From IMG/VR virus record IMGVR_UViG_3300032323_001214, positions 124,001 through 188,000 of that record: a stretch of DNA of 64,000 bases. One strand, written 5' to 3'. Source of the stretch: a virus. Below, piece by piece: positions 7,977 through 15,529 of the stretch. Below the pieces are notes generated by a model, which had not been told where the DNA came from, did no database searches, and saw only the letters and a program-made list of their open reading frames with translations. How positions within the stretch are numbered: position 1 is the stretch's first letter; every line of letters starts with the position of its first letter. The position numbers were made by a program, and so were the translations under genes.

Positions 7977-8628
7977 ATTCATATGTCCATGTTCCATCAG
8001 GCAAATATTTTCTTTTTCTACCAGTGACCGTCGCTGATTGTTTTCCTGCACTTTTCTTTCCATTCTCAGCCGCAGTTGGATTCGGCAAGCCCTTATTCCA
8101 GGCAGTACGCCCTTTTAATGATTCTCGCAGTTTTAAGTTTGATTTACCCAAAGATTTTTTACCACTACGCACCCCGTTACATTTATGCCCGCATACAAAT
8201 TCTTCTCTTATAGGATGATGACAAAATTCTAATCTAATAAAAACACCATTACAAATGACACATGTATAAGTTCGTTCTTCTTTTGGTTTAGTTTTTGCTT
8301 TTCGATTATATTCAGCTAAATCCTCTCGTTTAGATCCAGACATCGAAAACTTGGACATTGACTTCTGATAATGCCTGTTAAGTAAAAGTGGGTTACCCCA
8401 ATGGTCTTTTATGAGGTTATTTTCAAATTCAAACGCTGATATTTGGTCAACAAAATATGCTAGAATTTCAGAATCATATTCTGAAAAATTGTTTTTAACA
8501 TGCTTAGATGAAGTAAAATAGCAAATACCAAGGTCTTGCTCGGCCACTACTGTATTAGCTGACCTCATTCCTATATAAAATTTTCCTGTCGTGCGATGCT
8601 TCATGATGTAAACATATGGTAAAAACAT
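7963..8628 (-). CDS. GIY-YIG homing endonuclease
   Basis: The 221-residue protein opens with PYVYIMKHRTTGKFYIGMRS, the GIY-YIG catalytic core. A Cys/His cluster follows (CVICNGVF...CHH...CGHKC), probably zinc-binding, then a NUMOD3-like DNA-binding stretch (GRTAWNKGLPNP). Such enzymes cut an allele that lacks the gene and spread by recombination. It lies antisense to its neighbours, has its own late-type promoter (8644-8651) and AAGGA site, and its stop falls in the hairpin right behind the tmRNA coding piece, so the tmRNA locus is the likely homing target. Confidence 0.88.
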   Translation of the reverse strand: MFLPYVYIMKHRTTGKFYIGMRSANTVVAEQDLGICYFTSSKHVKNNFSEYDSEILAYFVDQISAFEFENNLIKDHWGNPLLLNRHYQKSMSKFSMSGSKREDLAEYNRKAKTKPKEERTYTCVICNGVFIRLEFCHHPIREEFVCGHKCNGVRSGKKSLGKSNLKLRESLKGRTAWNKGLPNPTAAENGKKSAGKQSATVTGRKRKYLPDGTWTYEYPNK

Positions 8629-8643
8629 ATTCTATCCTTTCTT

Positions 8644-8651
8644 CTATTTAT
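8644..8651 (-). promoter_or_regulatory. Late-type promoter box for the endonuclease
   Basis: ATAAATAG on the minus strand, in the context TTGATAAATAGA that also precedes the GIY-YIG gene at 34892. It lies about 16 bases before the minus-strand ATG. Confidence 0.55.
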
Positions 8652-8709
8652 CAAATTATGATGAAAACGGTGCTATAGCAGCCTAATTTATACCTCGTAA
8701 CAGAAACTC

Positions 8710-8736
8710 AATAAAGGGCACTAGTTGCCCTTTATT
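8710..8736 (+). terminator. 11-bp stem-loop before pstS
   Basis: AATAAAGGGCA pairs perfectly with TGCCCTTTATT around a 5-base loop. It separates the tmRNA/endonuclease region from the phosphate module. The T run is short. Confidence 0.6.
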
Positions 8737-8751
8737 CTTGGTTTCACGCAT

Positions 8752-8786
8752 TTGTCATCGTATTGTCACAATTCTTGAAGTAAATA
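8752..8786 (+). promoter_or_regulatory. Pho box and -10 of pstS
   Basis: Two direct repeats, TTGTCAT (8752-8758) and TTGTCAC (8763-8769), lie exactly 11 bases apart, the geometry of a PhoB site (CTGTCAT-4-CTGTCAC). A -10-like TAAATA lies at 8781-8786, 11 bases downstream, as in class II Pho promoters where PhoB replaces the -35 contact. This predicts induction by the host PhoB under phosphate limitation. Confidence 0.72.
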
Positions 8787-8820
8787 CTTGTGTAATACTA
8801 ACACACAAGGAGACTATTAC

Positions 8821-9828
8821 ATGAAAAAACTAACAGCACTATTAGGTGCATTGTTAATATCAACTGTTGCATTCAGTGCAGACATAACAGGTGCAGGTGC
8901 TACCTTCCCATTCCCAATCTATGCCAAGTGGGCAGAAGCCTACAAGAAAGAAACTGGCATTGGGCTTAACTATCAATCAATTGGATCATCCGGCGGCATT
9001 CGTCAAATCAATGCTCGCACAGTGACTTTTGGTGCTACAGACGCTCCAGTCAAGGGCGAAGACTTAGACAAGCAGGGACAGGTGCAGTTTCCTGCTATCA
9101 TCGGCGGAACAGTTCCTGTAGTAAACTTAGATGGTTTTAAACCAGGTGAACTACGCATCACTGGACCAGTTATGGCAGAAGTGTTCTTGGGCACGATCAA
9201 TCGTTGGAATGATCCTAAACTAACAGCATTAAATCCTGGCAAAGCATTGCCAAACGCAGAAATCACAGTGGTGCACCGCGCTGATGGAAGTGGTACAACA
9301 TTTAACTGGACAGACTATCTTGCCACAGTCAGCCCCGAATGGTTACAACGTGCAGGTCGTGGTGCTACAATTAAATGGCCAGCTGCTAGTTCAGTAGGCG
9401 GCAAAGGCAACGAAGGTGTTGCTGCCAACGTGGCCAGAATCAAAGGTAGCATCGGTTATGTAGAGTATGCTTATGTTAAGAAAAACAATATGACTTTTCT
9501 ACAAATACAGAACAAAGCAGGTCGTTGGGTCAGTCCAGATGACTTGACATTTGCCGCAGCCGCTGACGGTGCTGATTGGTTCAGTGTTCCAGGTATGGGA
9601 TTGAGCATTGTGGATCAACGCAATCCCAATGCTTGGCCAGTGAGTTCTGCCAGTTTCATCATCATGTACAAGGATCCTGCTGACAAAAAAGCCAGTCAAG
9701 AAGTGTTGAAGTTTTTTGATTGGGCATTCCGCAACGGCAAGAAAGATGCTATTGATTTAGACTATGTACCATTGCCCGATGCATTGACACGCCAGATCCG
9801 TGAACGTGTTTGGACACAGATCAAATAA
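8821..9828 (+). CDS. pstS: Phosphate ABC transporter substrate-binding protein
   Basis: I start at ATG 8821, which has AAGGAG at a normal distance; an upstream in-frame TTG has none. The 335-residue product has a Sec signal peptide (MKKLTALLGALLISTVAFSA) and the PstS body: GAGATFPFPIYAKW, SIGSSGGIRQI, FGATDAPV and ADGSGTTFNWTDYL, the phosphate-cage segments. PstS binds phosphate in the periplasm and feeds the host PstCAB importer, none of which is encoded here. Phage pstS genes are well known in cyanophages. The Pho box upstream implies that the gene is switched on by the starving host. Confidence 0.96.
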   Translation: MKKLTALLGALLISTVAFSADITGAGATFPFPIYAKWAEAYKKETGIGLNYQSIGSSGGIRQINARTVTFGATDAPVKGEDLDKQGQVQFPAIIGGTVPVVNLDGFKPGELRITGPVMAEVFLGTINRWNDPKLTALNPGKALPNAEITVVHRADGSGTTFNWTDYLATVSPEWLQRAGRGATIKWPAASSVGGKGNEGVAANVARIKGSIGYVEYAYVKKNNMTFLQIQNKAGRWVSPDDLTFAAAADGADWFSVPGMGLSIVDQRNPNAWPVSSASFIIMYKDPADKKASQEVLKFFDWAFRNGKKDAIDLDYVPLPDALTRQIRERVWTQIK

Positions 9829-9830
9829 AC

Positions 9831-9870
9831 CGCACACAAGATAGAGTGTGGCTGGAACTCGTAACCAGCA
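9831..9870 (+). repeat. Direct repeat copy 1, a two-hairpin element with T tract
   Basis: CACAC/GTGTG and GCTGG/CCAGC hairpins, then ATTTTTT (9870-9876), so it probably terminates pstS transcripts. 33 of 40 bases match 11521-11560, with compensating or tolerated changes. Confidence 0.7.
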
Positions 9871-9891
9871 TTTTTTAAGGTTGGGAAAATT

Positions 9892-10734
9892 GTGAAAACA
9901 TACCGTTCAATCTTTGTCAGCGATGTTCATCTAGGTACTAAAGACTGCCAAGCGGACAAGTTGAACAATTTTCTCAAACACAACACCTGTGACGCATTGT
10001 ATCTTGTGGGTGATATAATAGATGCTTGGCGCATACAACAAAACAAATGGCGTTGGAAACAAAGTCATACCAATGTTGTTCGTAGGGTGTTGGGTCATGC
10101 TAAACGTGGCACTAAAGTCGTTTATATTGCAGGCAACCACGATGAGTTTTTAAGACCAATGATACCTTATGGTTTTAGTTTTGGTCTAGTAGAAATACAC
10201 AATCAAATAGAACACATAGGTGCTGACGGCAAACACTATCTAGTCACACACGGAGACTTGTTCGACGGTATCACTAGACTAGCACCTTGGCTGGGATTTT
10301 TAGGTGACAAGGCCTACGATTTTATTCTATATATAAACGGTAAGTTCAACTGGATACGGCACAAGATGGGTTTCGGTTATTGGTCATTGAGCAAGTATCT
10401 CAAATATAAAGTAAAAAAAGCAGTTGACTTTATGTTTCAGTTTGAAAAGAATCTTGCTGGCTACTGTAAGAAACGTGGCTTTGATGGAGTCATCTGTGGT
10501 CACATACATCACGCAGAGATTAAAGAGATAGACGGTGTTATGTATATGAATGATGGTGACTGGGTTGAGTCGTGTACTGCACTAGTTGAACACTGGGACG
10601 GACGCTGGGAAATCATAACTTGGACCAAGGAGAGAGATGATGTGGACATTGATACTACTGGCAGTTCACTTAAACGATCCAAAAGACGTGCCGGGACGAG
10701 TGGAACTCTTGTTCCAGGACCGAGCAACGTGTGA
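9892..10734 (+). CDS. PlcP/LpxH-type calcineurin-like metallophosphoesterase
   Basis: A 280-residue protein from a GTG start (9892, preceded by AAGG). It has the metallophosphoesterase metal ligands in order: SDVHLG, LVGDIIDAW, AGNHDEF, THGDLFD and GHIHHAEI, then MNDGDWVESCTALVEH. This fits the UDP-2,3-diacylglucosamine pyrophosphatase-like family that includes PlcP, the phospholipase C which releases diacylglycerol during phosphate starvation. The position between a Pho-box pstS and a glycosyltransferase favours the PlcP role (phospholipid breakdown followed by glycolipid synthesis) over LpxH in lipid A synthesis, but motifs alone cannot separate them. Confidence 0.85.
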   Translation: MKTYRSIFVSDVHLGTKDCQADKLNNFLKHNTCDALYLVGDIIDAWRIQQNKWRWKQSHTNVVRRVLGHAKRGTKVVYIAGNHDEFLRPMIPYGFSFGLVEIHNQIEHIGADGKHYLVTHGDLFDGITRLAPWLGFLGDKAYDFILYINGKFNWIRHKMGFGYWSLSKYLKYKVKKAVDFMFQFEKNLAGYCKKRGFDGVICGHIHHAEIKEIDGVMYMNDGDWVESCTALVEHWDGRWEIITWTKERDDVDIDTTGSSLKRSKRRAGTSGTLVPGPSNV

Positions 10735-10794
10735 ACAAAGTTTACAAACTATGACATATTGGTTAAAGTTTAGTCAATTCAAGATTGAAGGAAA

Positions 10795-11517
10795 GTGCGT
10801 AAAGAAATGAAACTGAGTGAAAAAATTACCATTGTTGTTCCTTGCAAGAATGAGGAAAACTATATTGCACATTTGCTAATGCATTTACGCCAGCAAAATA
10901 TAGGTGATACTAGAATTATCATCGCTGATTGTTCTACAGACTCAACAAGACAAGTTATACAAAACAACAGTACTGGATTGAATGTTGAAATTATTGAAGG
11001 CGGTCCTGTTAGTATTGCCAAAAACAACGGGGCACGTTTGGTCACTACGCCCTACATCCTGTTTATCGATGCGGACGTTCGCTTCTTTAAGAACACTGTA
11101 ATTCGTGACGCTGTTGACACAATTGAATCAAAGAATTTGGATCTTATCGGATTGAGTATCAAATGTTATGACAAGGACCCGAGAGCCAAGCTTGGGTTTA
11201 TTATTTTCAACACTATAAATCATGCATTAAAGTATTTCTCTCCTTTTGCAGTAGGAGCATTTATGCTGACACGCAGAGATCGGTTTGAAGAATTTGGTGG
11301 GTTTCCCGAAAAGTTTTCAACATCAGAGGATTATTTCTTATCAAAACTGTACAGTCCAAAAAAGTTTAGAATCATCAAACACCACTTTGGGCAAGACAGT
11401 CGCAGATTCAAGAAGATGGGCTACTTTGGCATGGCTCAGTATCTTGTGAAAAATTTTGTAAACCGCAACAACAAAGCCTACTGGGAAAATTTAGATTCCA
11501 CTCGATACTGGAATTAA
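10795..11517 (+). CDS. Family 2 glycosyltransferase
   Basis: GT-A fold signature: ITIVVPCKNEENYI, then IIIADCSTDST and the DxD motif in LFIDADVRF, followed by a GAFMLTRRDRFEEFGGF acceptor region and a C-terminal basic segment. A hydrophobic stretch (FIIFNTINHALKYFSPFAVGAFML) could sit on a membrane. The start may be GTG 10795 or ATG 10807; AAGGA at 10788-10792 is rather close for the first and far for the second. Next to the metallophosphoesterase it could glycosylate diacylglycerol. Known Agt enzymes paired with PlcP are, as I recall, mostly of another family, so this is a hypothesis. It could equally decorate a surface glycan. Confidence 0.85.
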   Translation: MRKEMKLSEKITIVVPCKNEENYIAHLLMHLRQQNIGDTRIIIADCSTDSTRQVIQNNSTGLNVEIIEGGPVSIAKNNGARLVTTPYILFIDADVRFFKNTVIRDAVDTIESKNLDLIGLSIKCYDKDPRAKLGFIIFNTINHALKYFSPFAVGAFMLTRRDRFEEFGGFPEKFSTSEDYFLSKLYSPKKFRIIKHHFGQDSRRFKKMGYFGMAQYLVKNFVNRNNKAYWENLDSTRYWN

Positions 11518-11520
11518 AAT

Positions 11521-11560
11521 TGCACACAATATAGAGTGTTGCTGAACCTCGTATCCAGTA
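11521..11560 (+). repeat. Direct repeat copy 2
   Basis: Matches 9831-9870 at 33 of 40 bases, including CACACAA, ATAGAGTGT, GCTG and CTCGTA, but lacks the T tract and its second stem is weaker. The two copies bracket the metallophosphoesterase and glycosyltransferase genes exactly. Confidence 0.7.
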
Positions 11561-11598
11561 CTAATCCACTGTTAACATAGACACATACATAATTTTGG

Positions 11599-11627
11599 TT
11601 GACATAAATACCATAATATGCTATAAT
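11599..11627 (+). promoter_or_regulatory. Consensus sigma70 promoter, probably leaderless
   Basis: TTGACA (11599-11604), 17 bases, TATAAT (11622-11627). The next ATG is at 11634, six bases after the -10 box, where transcription should begin. An ATAAATAC octamer (11604-11611) lies in the spacer. Confidence 0.85.
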
Positions 11628-11633
11628 GTCACT

Positions 11634-11882
11634 ATGAAAATAAAACACGCAATCGACTTCCAAACGTTGGATCTAAAACGTGAGTTAGATTCAATTGGGT
11701 ACAATCCTGACCTTAAAAAAATGTACAACAATATTACTAATATGGTCACTGAATTGAGTAAACTTGAAGTCACTGCCCGTAGAATCAACAGAGACAGTTA
11801 TACCAGTCCATTGTTAGAAAAAATCAATTTGGCTATTGATCACCTTGAAAAACTGATTCTTATGGCTAAATTAATGAAATAG
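11634..11882 (+). CDS. 82-residue helical protein
   Basis: I start at ATG 11634 because the promoter -10 ends at 11627; an upstream in-frame start would lie before the transcript. The protein is predicted mostly helical with a heptad-like Leu/Ile pattern (NNITNMVTELSKLEVTARRI) and ends in a basic tail. No domain is recognised. It stands alone between two promoters and is probably early-expressed. Confidence 0.65.
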   Translation: MKIKHAIDFQTLDLKRELDSIGYNPDLKKMYNNITNMVTELSKLEVTARRINRDSYTSPLLEKINLAIDHLEKLILMAKLMK

Positions 11883-11883
11883 G

Positions 11884-11912
11884 TTGACAATAAATCCAAA
11901 TAGTGATACAAT
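11884..11912 (+). promoter_or_regulatory. TTGACAATAAAT-class promoter
   Basis: TTGACA (11884-11889), 17-base spacer beginning ATAAAT, TACAAT (11907-11912). The transcribed leader TACAATACATGTATTGACACTGA is nearly the same as the one at 36479. Confidence 0.85.
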
Positions 11913-11945
11913 ACATGTATTGACACTGAAATCAAGGATTAACAA

Positions 11946-12254
11946 ATGGCACTGACTCCACTCACAGAACGTCAAAAAACTCTGATTGTCTCTAACGTAG
12001 TTAAGGCATGCAAGAATATTGACAATCTGAACAAAACGGGTTACAAGTATATCAACCTTTGTTCTGGGTTCATTGCACACTACGACCTGTATGGTTTCAT
12101 TGCAGCCTACAGCACTCCAAATTCTCTCAAGCGTGATATCATATCTTACGCAGGACAGAATCAATGGAACAACTTTCGCCCCGGCGAACGTGACTACGAA
12201 TACATGATGGCAAAGAAGGATGTGTACAACCGCATCATTGCCCAAATCATGTAA
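11946..12254 (+). CDS. 102-residue conserved-looking hypothetical protein
   Basis: ATG 11946 has AAGGA 8-12 bases upstream and its own promoter. The product (MALTPLTERQKTLIVSNVVKA...) has several Tyr, Asn and Cys residues and a basic C-terminal half; no membrane segment or known motif is visible. It belongs to the set of genes driven by the shared TTGACAATAAAT promoters, immediately before the MoxR gene, so it may act with that module. Confidence 0.65.
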   Translation: MALTPLTERQKTLIVSNVVKACKNIDNLNKTGYKYINLCSGFIAHYDLYGFIAAYSTPNSLKRDIISYAGQNQWNNFRPGERDYEYMMAKKDVYNRIIAQIM

Positions 12255-12261
12255 AATAAAT

Positions 12262-12290
12262 TTGACGATAAATCAAATTTCTGATACACT
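12262..12290 (+). promoter_or_regulatory. TTGACAATAAAT-class promoter (variant) of the MoxR gene
   Basis: TTGACG (12262-12267), spacer beginning ATAAAT, TACACT (12285-12290), 17-base spacing. Confidence 0.8.
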
Positions 12291-12328
12291 ACACTTTCTT
12301 TCTTTTTAACACTATCTAGGAGCATATT

Positions 12329-13432
12329 ATGGCATCGCCCATCTCTGACAATCTGACAATCACTTCTGTTCAAGTCCGTAAAGCACTATTGACTGCATTC
12401 AAAGCAAAACGTCCCGTATTCTTGTGGGGCCCTCCCGGCATCGGTAAGAGTGAGGTTGTTGCCGAGGTAGCTGAGGAACTTAAAGGTCCTGTAATTGACT
12501 TGCGTATGGCACAGATGGAACCAACTGACATTCGTGGTATCCCTTACTTCAATAAAGATATCAACAAGATGGATTGGGCAGAACCAGTTGACTTGCCAAG
12601 CAAAGAGTTTGCCGCACAATATCCCATTGTTGTTTTGTTCCTTGATGAAATGAACTCAGCACCCCCAGCAGTGCAGGCTGCAGGTTATCAGTTGATTCTG
12701 AACCGTCGTGTTGGTAAGTATGTACTCCCCGATAACGTTGTTATCGTTGCGGCAGGTAATCGTGACAGTGACAAAGGTGTTACATATCGTATGCCGATGC
12801 CCCTCGCTAATCGTTTCGTTCACGTTGAAATGCGAGCCGACTTTGCTTCTTGGCAGAACTGGGCTGTGAACAAAGGCATTCACAAAGACGTTGTTGGCTA
12901 CTTGAGTTTTGCGAAACAAGACTTGTACGACTTTGATAGCAAATCTGCATCACGTGCGTTTGCTACACCTCGTAGCTGGTGCTTTGTGTCTGATTTGTTG
13001 AAGGATGAAGATGATGTTGACACCGACACATTGTTCAACCTCACTGCAGGTGCAGTCGGTGAAGGTCTTGCAGTTAAGTTTGCCGCACACCGAAAAATTG
13101 CAGGTCGTATGCCCGAGCCCTCAGATATTCTGAGTGGTAAAGTCAAGGATCTTGCTGTGAAAGAAATCTCAGCAATGTATTCGTTGACAATTTCTATGTG
13201 CTACGAATTGCGTGATGCACTCGAACACAAGAAAGTGGACAACAAAAAGTTTCACGAAATGGCAGATAACTTCTTCAACTACATCATGGCTAACTTTGAA
13301 ACTGAGTTGGTTGTTATGGGTGCAAAGATTGCATTGAAGACTTACAAACTCCCAATCGAGCCAAGTCAGTTGAAGAACTTTGACGAATTCCATAAGAAGT
13401 ACGGTAAGTACATCGTGGAGGCAGGTAACTGA
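12329..13432 (+). CDS. MoxR-type AAA+ ATPase
   Basis: A 367-residue AAA+ protein with Walker A GPPGIGKS (34-41), Walker B VVLFLDEMN (101-109) followed by SAPPAVQAAGYQLILNRR, sensor 1 in VIVAAGNRDSD and an arginine-finger region. This order is typical of MoxR ATPases, which act as chaperones that mature or activate protein partners, usually with a VWA protein encoded nearby. That partner is present at 13984. AGGAG precedes the ATG and a rho-independent terminator follows the gene. Confidence 0.9.
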   Translation: MASPISDNLTITSVQVRKALLTAFKAKRPVFLWGPPGIGKSEVVAEVAEELKGPVIDLRMAQMEPTDIRGIPYFNKDINKMDWAEPVDLPSKEFAAQYPIVVLFLDEMNSAPPAVQAAGYQLILNRRVGKYVLPDNVVIVAAGNRDSDKGVTYRMPMPLANRFVHVEMRADFASWQNWAVNKGIHKDVVGYLSFAKQDLYDFDSKSASRAFATPRSWCFVSDLLKDEDDVDTDTLFNLTAGAVGEGLAVKFAAHRKIAGRMPEPSDILSGKVKDLAVKEISAMYSLTISMCYELRDALEHKKVDNKKFHEMADNFFNYIMANFETELVVMGAKIALKTYKLPIEPSQLKNFDEFHKKYGKYIVEAGN

Positions 13433-13448
13433 TAGTTACATGCTTTAC

Positions 13449-13482
13449 AGGGTGAGTGTAGCAATATGCTCACCCTTTTTTT
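13449..13482 (+). terminator. Rho-independent terminator after the MoxR gene
   Basis: AGGGTGAG pairs with CTCACCCT around a 12-base loop and is followed by seven T residues (13476-13482). Confidence 0.85.
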
Positions 13483-13495
13483 ATTAAGGATTGTT

Positions 13496-13648
13496 ATGTC
13501 AGGTAAAAAGTATTTTTATGCACTTGGTCAACGGACCCGAGCAAATGGTCTTACAAAAGATCAAGGTATGACAATGTACGCTATTGAAAAGGCACAGTTT
13601 TATGCACGGATTGCATTTGACGCAGGTTATCGAGGTTTGTCTCTATGA
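13496..13648 (+). CDS. 50-residue small protein
   Basis: ATG 13496 has AAGGA upstream (TTAAGGATTGTT) directly after the terminator T tract. The product (MSGKKYFYALGQRTRANG...) is basic and aromatic at its N-terminus. It overlaps the next gene by ATGA. Function unknown. It needs read-through of the terminator or an unseen promoter. Confidence 0.5.
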   Translation: MSGKKYFYALGQRTRANGLTKDQGMTMYAIEKAQFYARIAFDAGYRGLSL

Positions 13649-13929
13649 CTGAAAAAAAGAAAATGGAAGTAGTGTTCGCACCAGGCTGTTTCGACCATTT
13701 CGATGGTACGCAGGAAGAATTGGATCAATTGATTAAAGAGATTCAGGAACATGCAGAAAATGGAACTCTGTTTGAAAACTCTAATCCAGTCTCTATTGAG
13801 AATCTGTTAGAAGAATTAAGCGAGGAAGAAGTCGATGACCTGCTAAGTACCATTGAAGGATTGAAACTTGACGGTAATGAAGAATTAGGACTTGCTAACC
13901 TCAATGGTCCTCGCCGAACATTGCAATAA
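13645..13929 (+). CDS. 94-residue acidic small protein
   Basis: Translation is coupled by ATGA to the preceding small gene. The product is very acidic, with a cluster LLEELSEEEVDDLLSTIEG near residues 53-71, and would be helical. No family is recognised. Position between the MoxR and VWA genes suggests an accessory role in that module. Confidence 0.6.
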   Translation: MTEKKKMEVVFAPGCFDHFDGTQEELDQLIKEIQEHAENGTLFENSNPVSIENLLEELSEEEVDDLLSTIEGLKLDGNEELGLANLNGPRRTLQ

Positions 13930-13930
13930 T

Positions 13931-13959
13931 TTGACAATAAATCACGGCTGTGCTATAAT
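13931..13959 (+). promoter_or_regulatory. TTGACAATAAAT-class promoter of the VWA gene
   Basis: TTGACA (13931-13936), spacer beginning ATAAAT, TATAAT (13954-13959), 17-base spacing. Confidence 0.88.
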
Positions 13960-13983
13960 GTTAGTAACAGTTAAGGAGTATAT

Positions 13984-15258
13984 ATGAGTGCAGTAATTGA
14001 TAAATCTAAGTCTAAAAAGACACGAAGCGACAAGTTTGAAAAGCTTGTTGGACCCACTGATCCCAAAATTGACTTGCAGGCCCGTGAGCGATTGGTGACC
14101 GCACGTATTGGTCTGTTGTTGCGTCAGTCATTTTTTGGTAATCTCGCTACTCGGCTGACACTAGTAAATGCCGATGAATGGTGTAGTACTGCGGCAACTG
14201 ACGGTTTGAAATTTTATTACAACAGCCGCTTCATTATGATGTTGAAGCCTAAAGAAGTTGAATTCTTAGTTGGTCACGAGGTCCTTCACGTTGTTTACGA
14301 TCACATGGGTCGCCGAGGTACACGTGACCCGCAACTCTTTAACATTGCAAACGATTATGCAGTCAATGCCGATTTGAAGCGACACAAGGTTGGACAATTC
14401 ATTACTACTGTACCTTGCTTGTATGAGCAAAAGTATGATGGCAAATCATCAGAGGAAATTTATGATGACTTGATGAAGAATGTTCAAAAAATTGATATTA
14501 ATTCATTGGTCGACCAAATGATTGACGATCACCTAGACGGTGATGGCGAAGGTGACGGTGAGGGCGATGGTGAAGGCAATGGTAAGCGTCCCAAGATGAG
14601 TCCTGAGGAACGTGAACGTGTTCGGCAAGAAGTTAAGCAAGCAATTATCAATGCCGCACAATCAGCAGAAGCAGGTACTCTACCGCTGGGTGTTGAACGA
14701 CTAATCAAGCAACATGTTAATCCAGTAATGCCCTGGCGTGAACTGATTCAGACTAACTTGACCAGTGCTATTCGCACTGACTTTAGTTGGATGCGTCCAT
14801 CACGTAGGTCTTGGCATATGGATGCTATCATGCCCGGTATGACTCCGGGTGAAGAGATTGACGTGGTTGTTGCAATCGACATGTCAGGCTCTATTTCTAA
14901 TCATCAAGCACAAGCATTCTTGGGTGAGATTGGTGGCATGATGGATAGTTTCGATGGTTACAAGGTCCATGTGTTCTGTTTCGATACTGACACATATAAC
15001 CCGCAAGATTTTACAAGTGAGAATCTTGACTCTATTGATTCATATGAGCCAATGGGCGGTGGCGGTACTGACTTTGATTGTATTTTTGATTATTTGAAGA
15101 AAGTGGGTAATGTGCCCAAGCGGTTGATCTGCTTCACTGACGGTTACCCTTGTGGTTCTTGGGGTGATGCTGATTACTGTGACACTACATGGATCATTCA
15201 TGGTGACCCTAATCCGAATCCCCCGTTCGGTACTTATGCACTGTATGATGAAAAGTGA
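13984..15258 (+). CDS. VWA protein with an HExxH metallopeptidase-like domain
   Basis: A 424-residue protein. The N-terminal half carries VGHEVLHVVYDH (HExxH at 98-102), as in VWA-like metallopeptidases of the DUF2201 type. A linker at about 180-195 is a tandem of GDGE units. The C-terminal half is a von Willebrand A domain with the MIDAS motif DMSGS, a GGGGTDF loop and an FTDG strand. It pairs with the MoxR ATPase through a promoter of the same class. In MoxR-VWA pairs the ATPase remodels or loads the VWA partner. The target in the infected cell is unknown. GGAG lies upstream of the ATG. Confidence 0.88.
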   Translation: MSAVIDKSKSKKTRSDKFEKLVGPTDPKIDLQARERLVTARIGLLLRQSFFGNLATRLTLVNADEWCSTAATDGLKFYYNSRFIMMLKPKEVEFLVGHEVLHVVYDHMGRRGTRDPQLFNIANDYAVNADLKRHKVGQFITTVPCLYEQKYDGKSSEEIYDDLMKNVQKIDINSLVDQMIDDHLDGDGEGDGEGDGEGNGKRPKMSPEERERVRQEVKQAIINAAQSAEAGTLPLGVERLIKQHVNPVMPWRELIQTNLTSAIRTDFSWMRPSRRSWHMDAIMPGMTPGEEIDVVVAIDMSGSISNHQAQAFLGEIGGMMDSFDGYKVHVFCFDTDTYNPQDFTSENLDSIDSYEPMGGGGTDFDCIFDYLKKVGNVPKRLICFTDGYPCGSWGDADYCDTTWIIHGDPNPNPPFGTYALYDEK

Positions 15259-15286
15259 TATATGATTTCATAGATGAAAGATATGG

Positions 15287-15529
15287 ATGATTAAGTCGCA
15301 TGAAGAAATAATTATTTACGAAGGTCAAGACGGCGATAAGACGATCTACTCACGCAAGAGTGGATCGTCTGACAGAACTTTGATAAAAGAAGATGCCGCA
15401 AAACATTATATCACTAGGTGGTATGACTGGCGAGAAATTCTTAAATTAGCAGAAACAGAACCTTCATTAGCAAACGCTATTAACAAAGCAGAGATGGTAT
15501 ATGCCCTCGTTAAGAAAGAACAAAACTAA
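15287..15529 (+). CDS. 80-residue hypothetical protein
   Basis: A charged, soluble small protein (MIKSHEEIIIYEGQDGDKT...) with a weak ribosome site. It follows the VWA gene and overlaps the next frame by 29 bases. No motif recognised. Confidence 0.55.
   Translation: MIKSHEEIIIYEGQDGDKTIYSRKSGSSDRTLIKEDAAKHYITRWYDWREILKLAETEPSLANAINKAEMVYALVKKEQN

Noticed and set aside
7907-8218. Plus-strand 103-codon frame after the tmRNA coding piece
   Set aside because: It is antisense to the GIY-YIG gene, overlaps the tmRNA tag stop and hairpin, and has no ribosome site.
9003-9266. Antisense frame in pstS
   Set aside because: No start signals, and pstS motifs occupy the plus strand.
11604-11611. ATAAATAC octamer in the spacer of the 11599 promoter as a late promoter
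   Set aside because: It overlaps a consensus sigma70 promoter and the same bases (ATAAAT) recur in spacers of that class, so a late role cannot be claimed.
14540-14585. Tandem GGTGACGGTGAGGGCGA-type repeat as a microsatellite
   Set aside because: It encodes the GDGE linker of the VWA protein in frame and needs no separate explanation.
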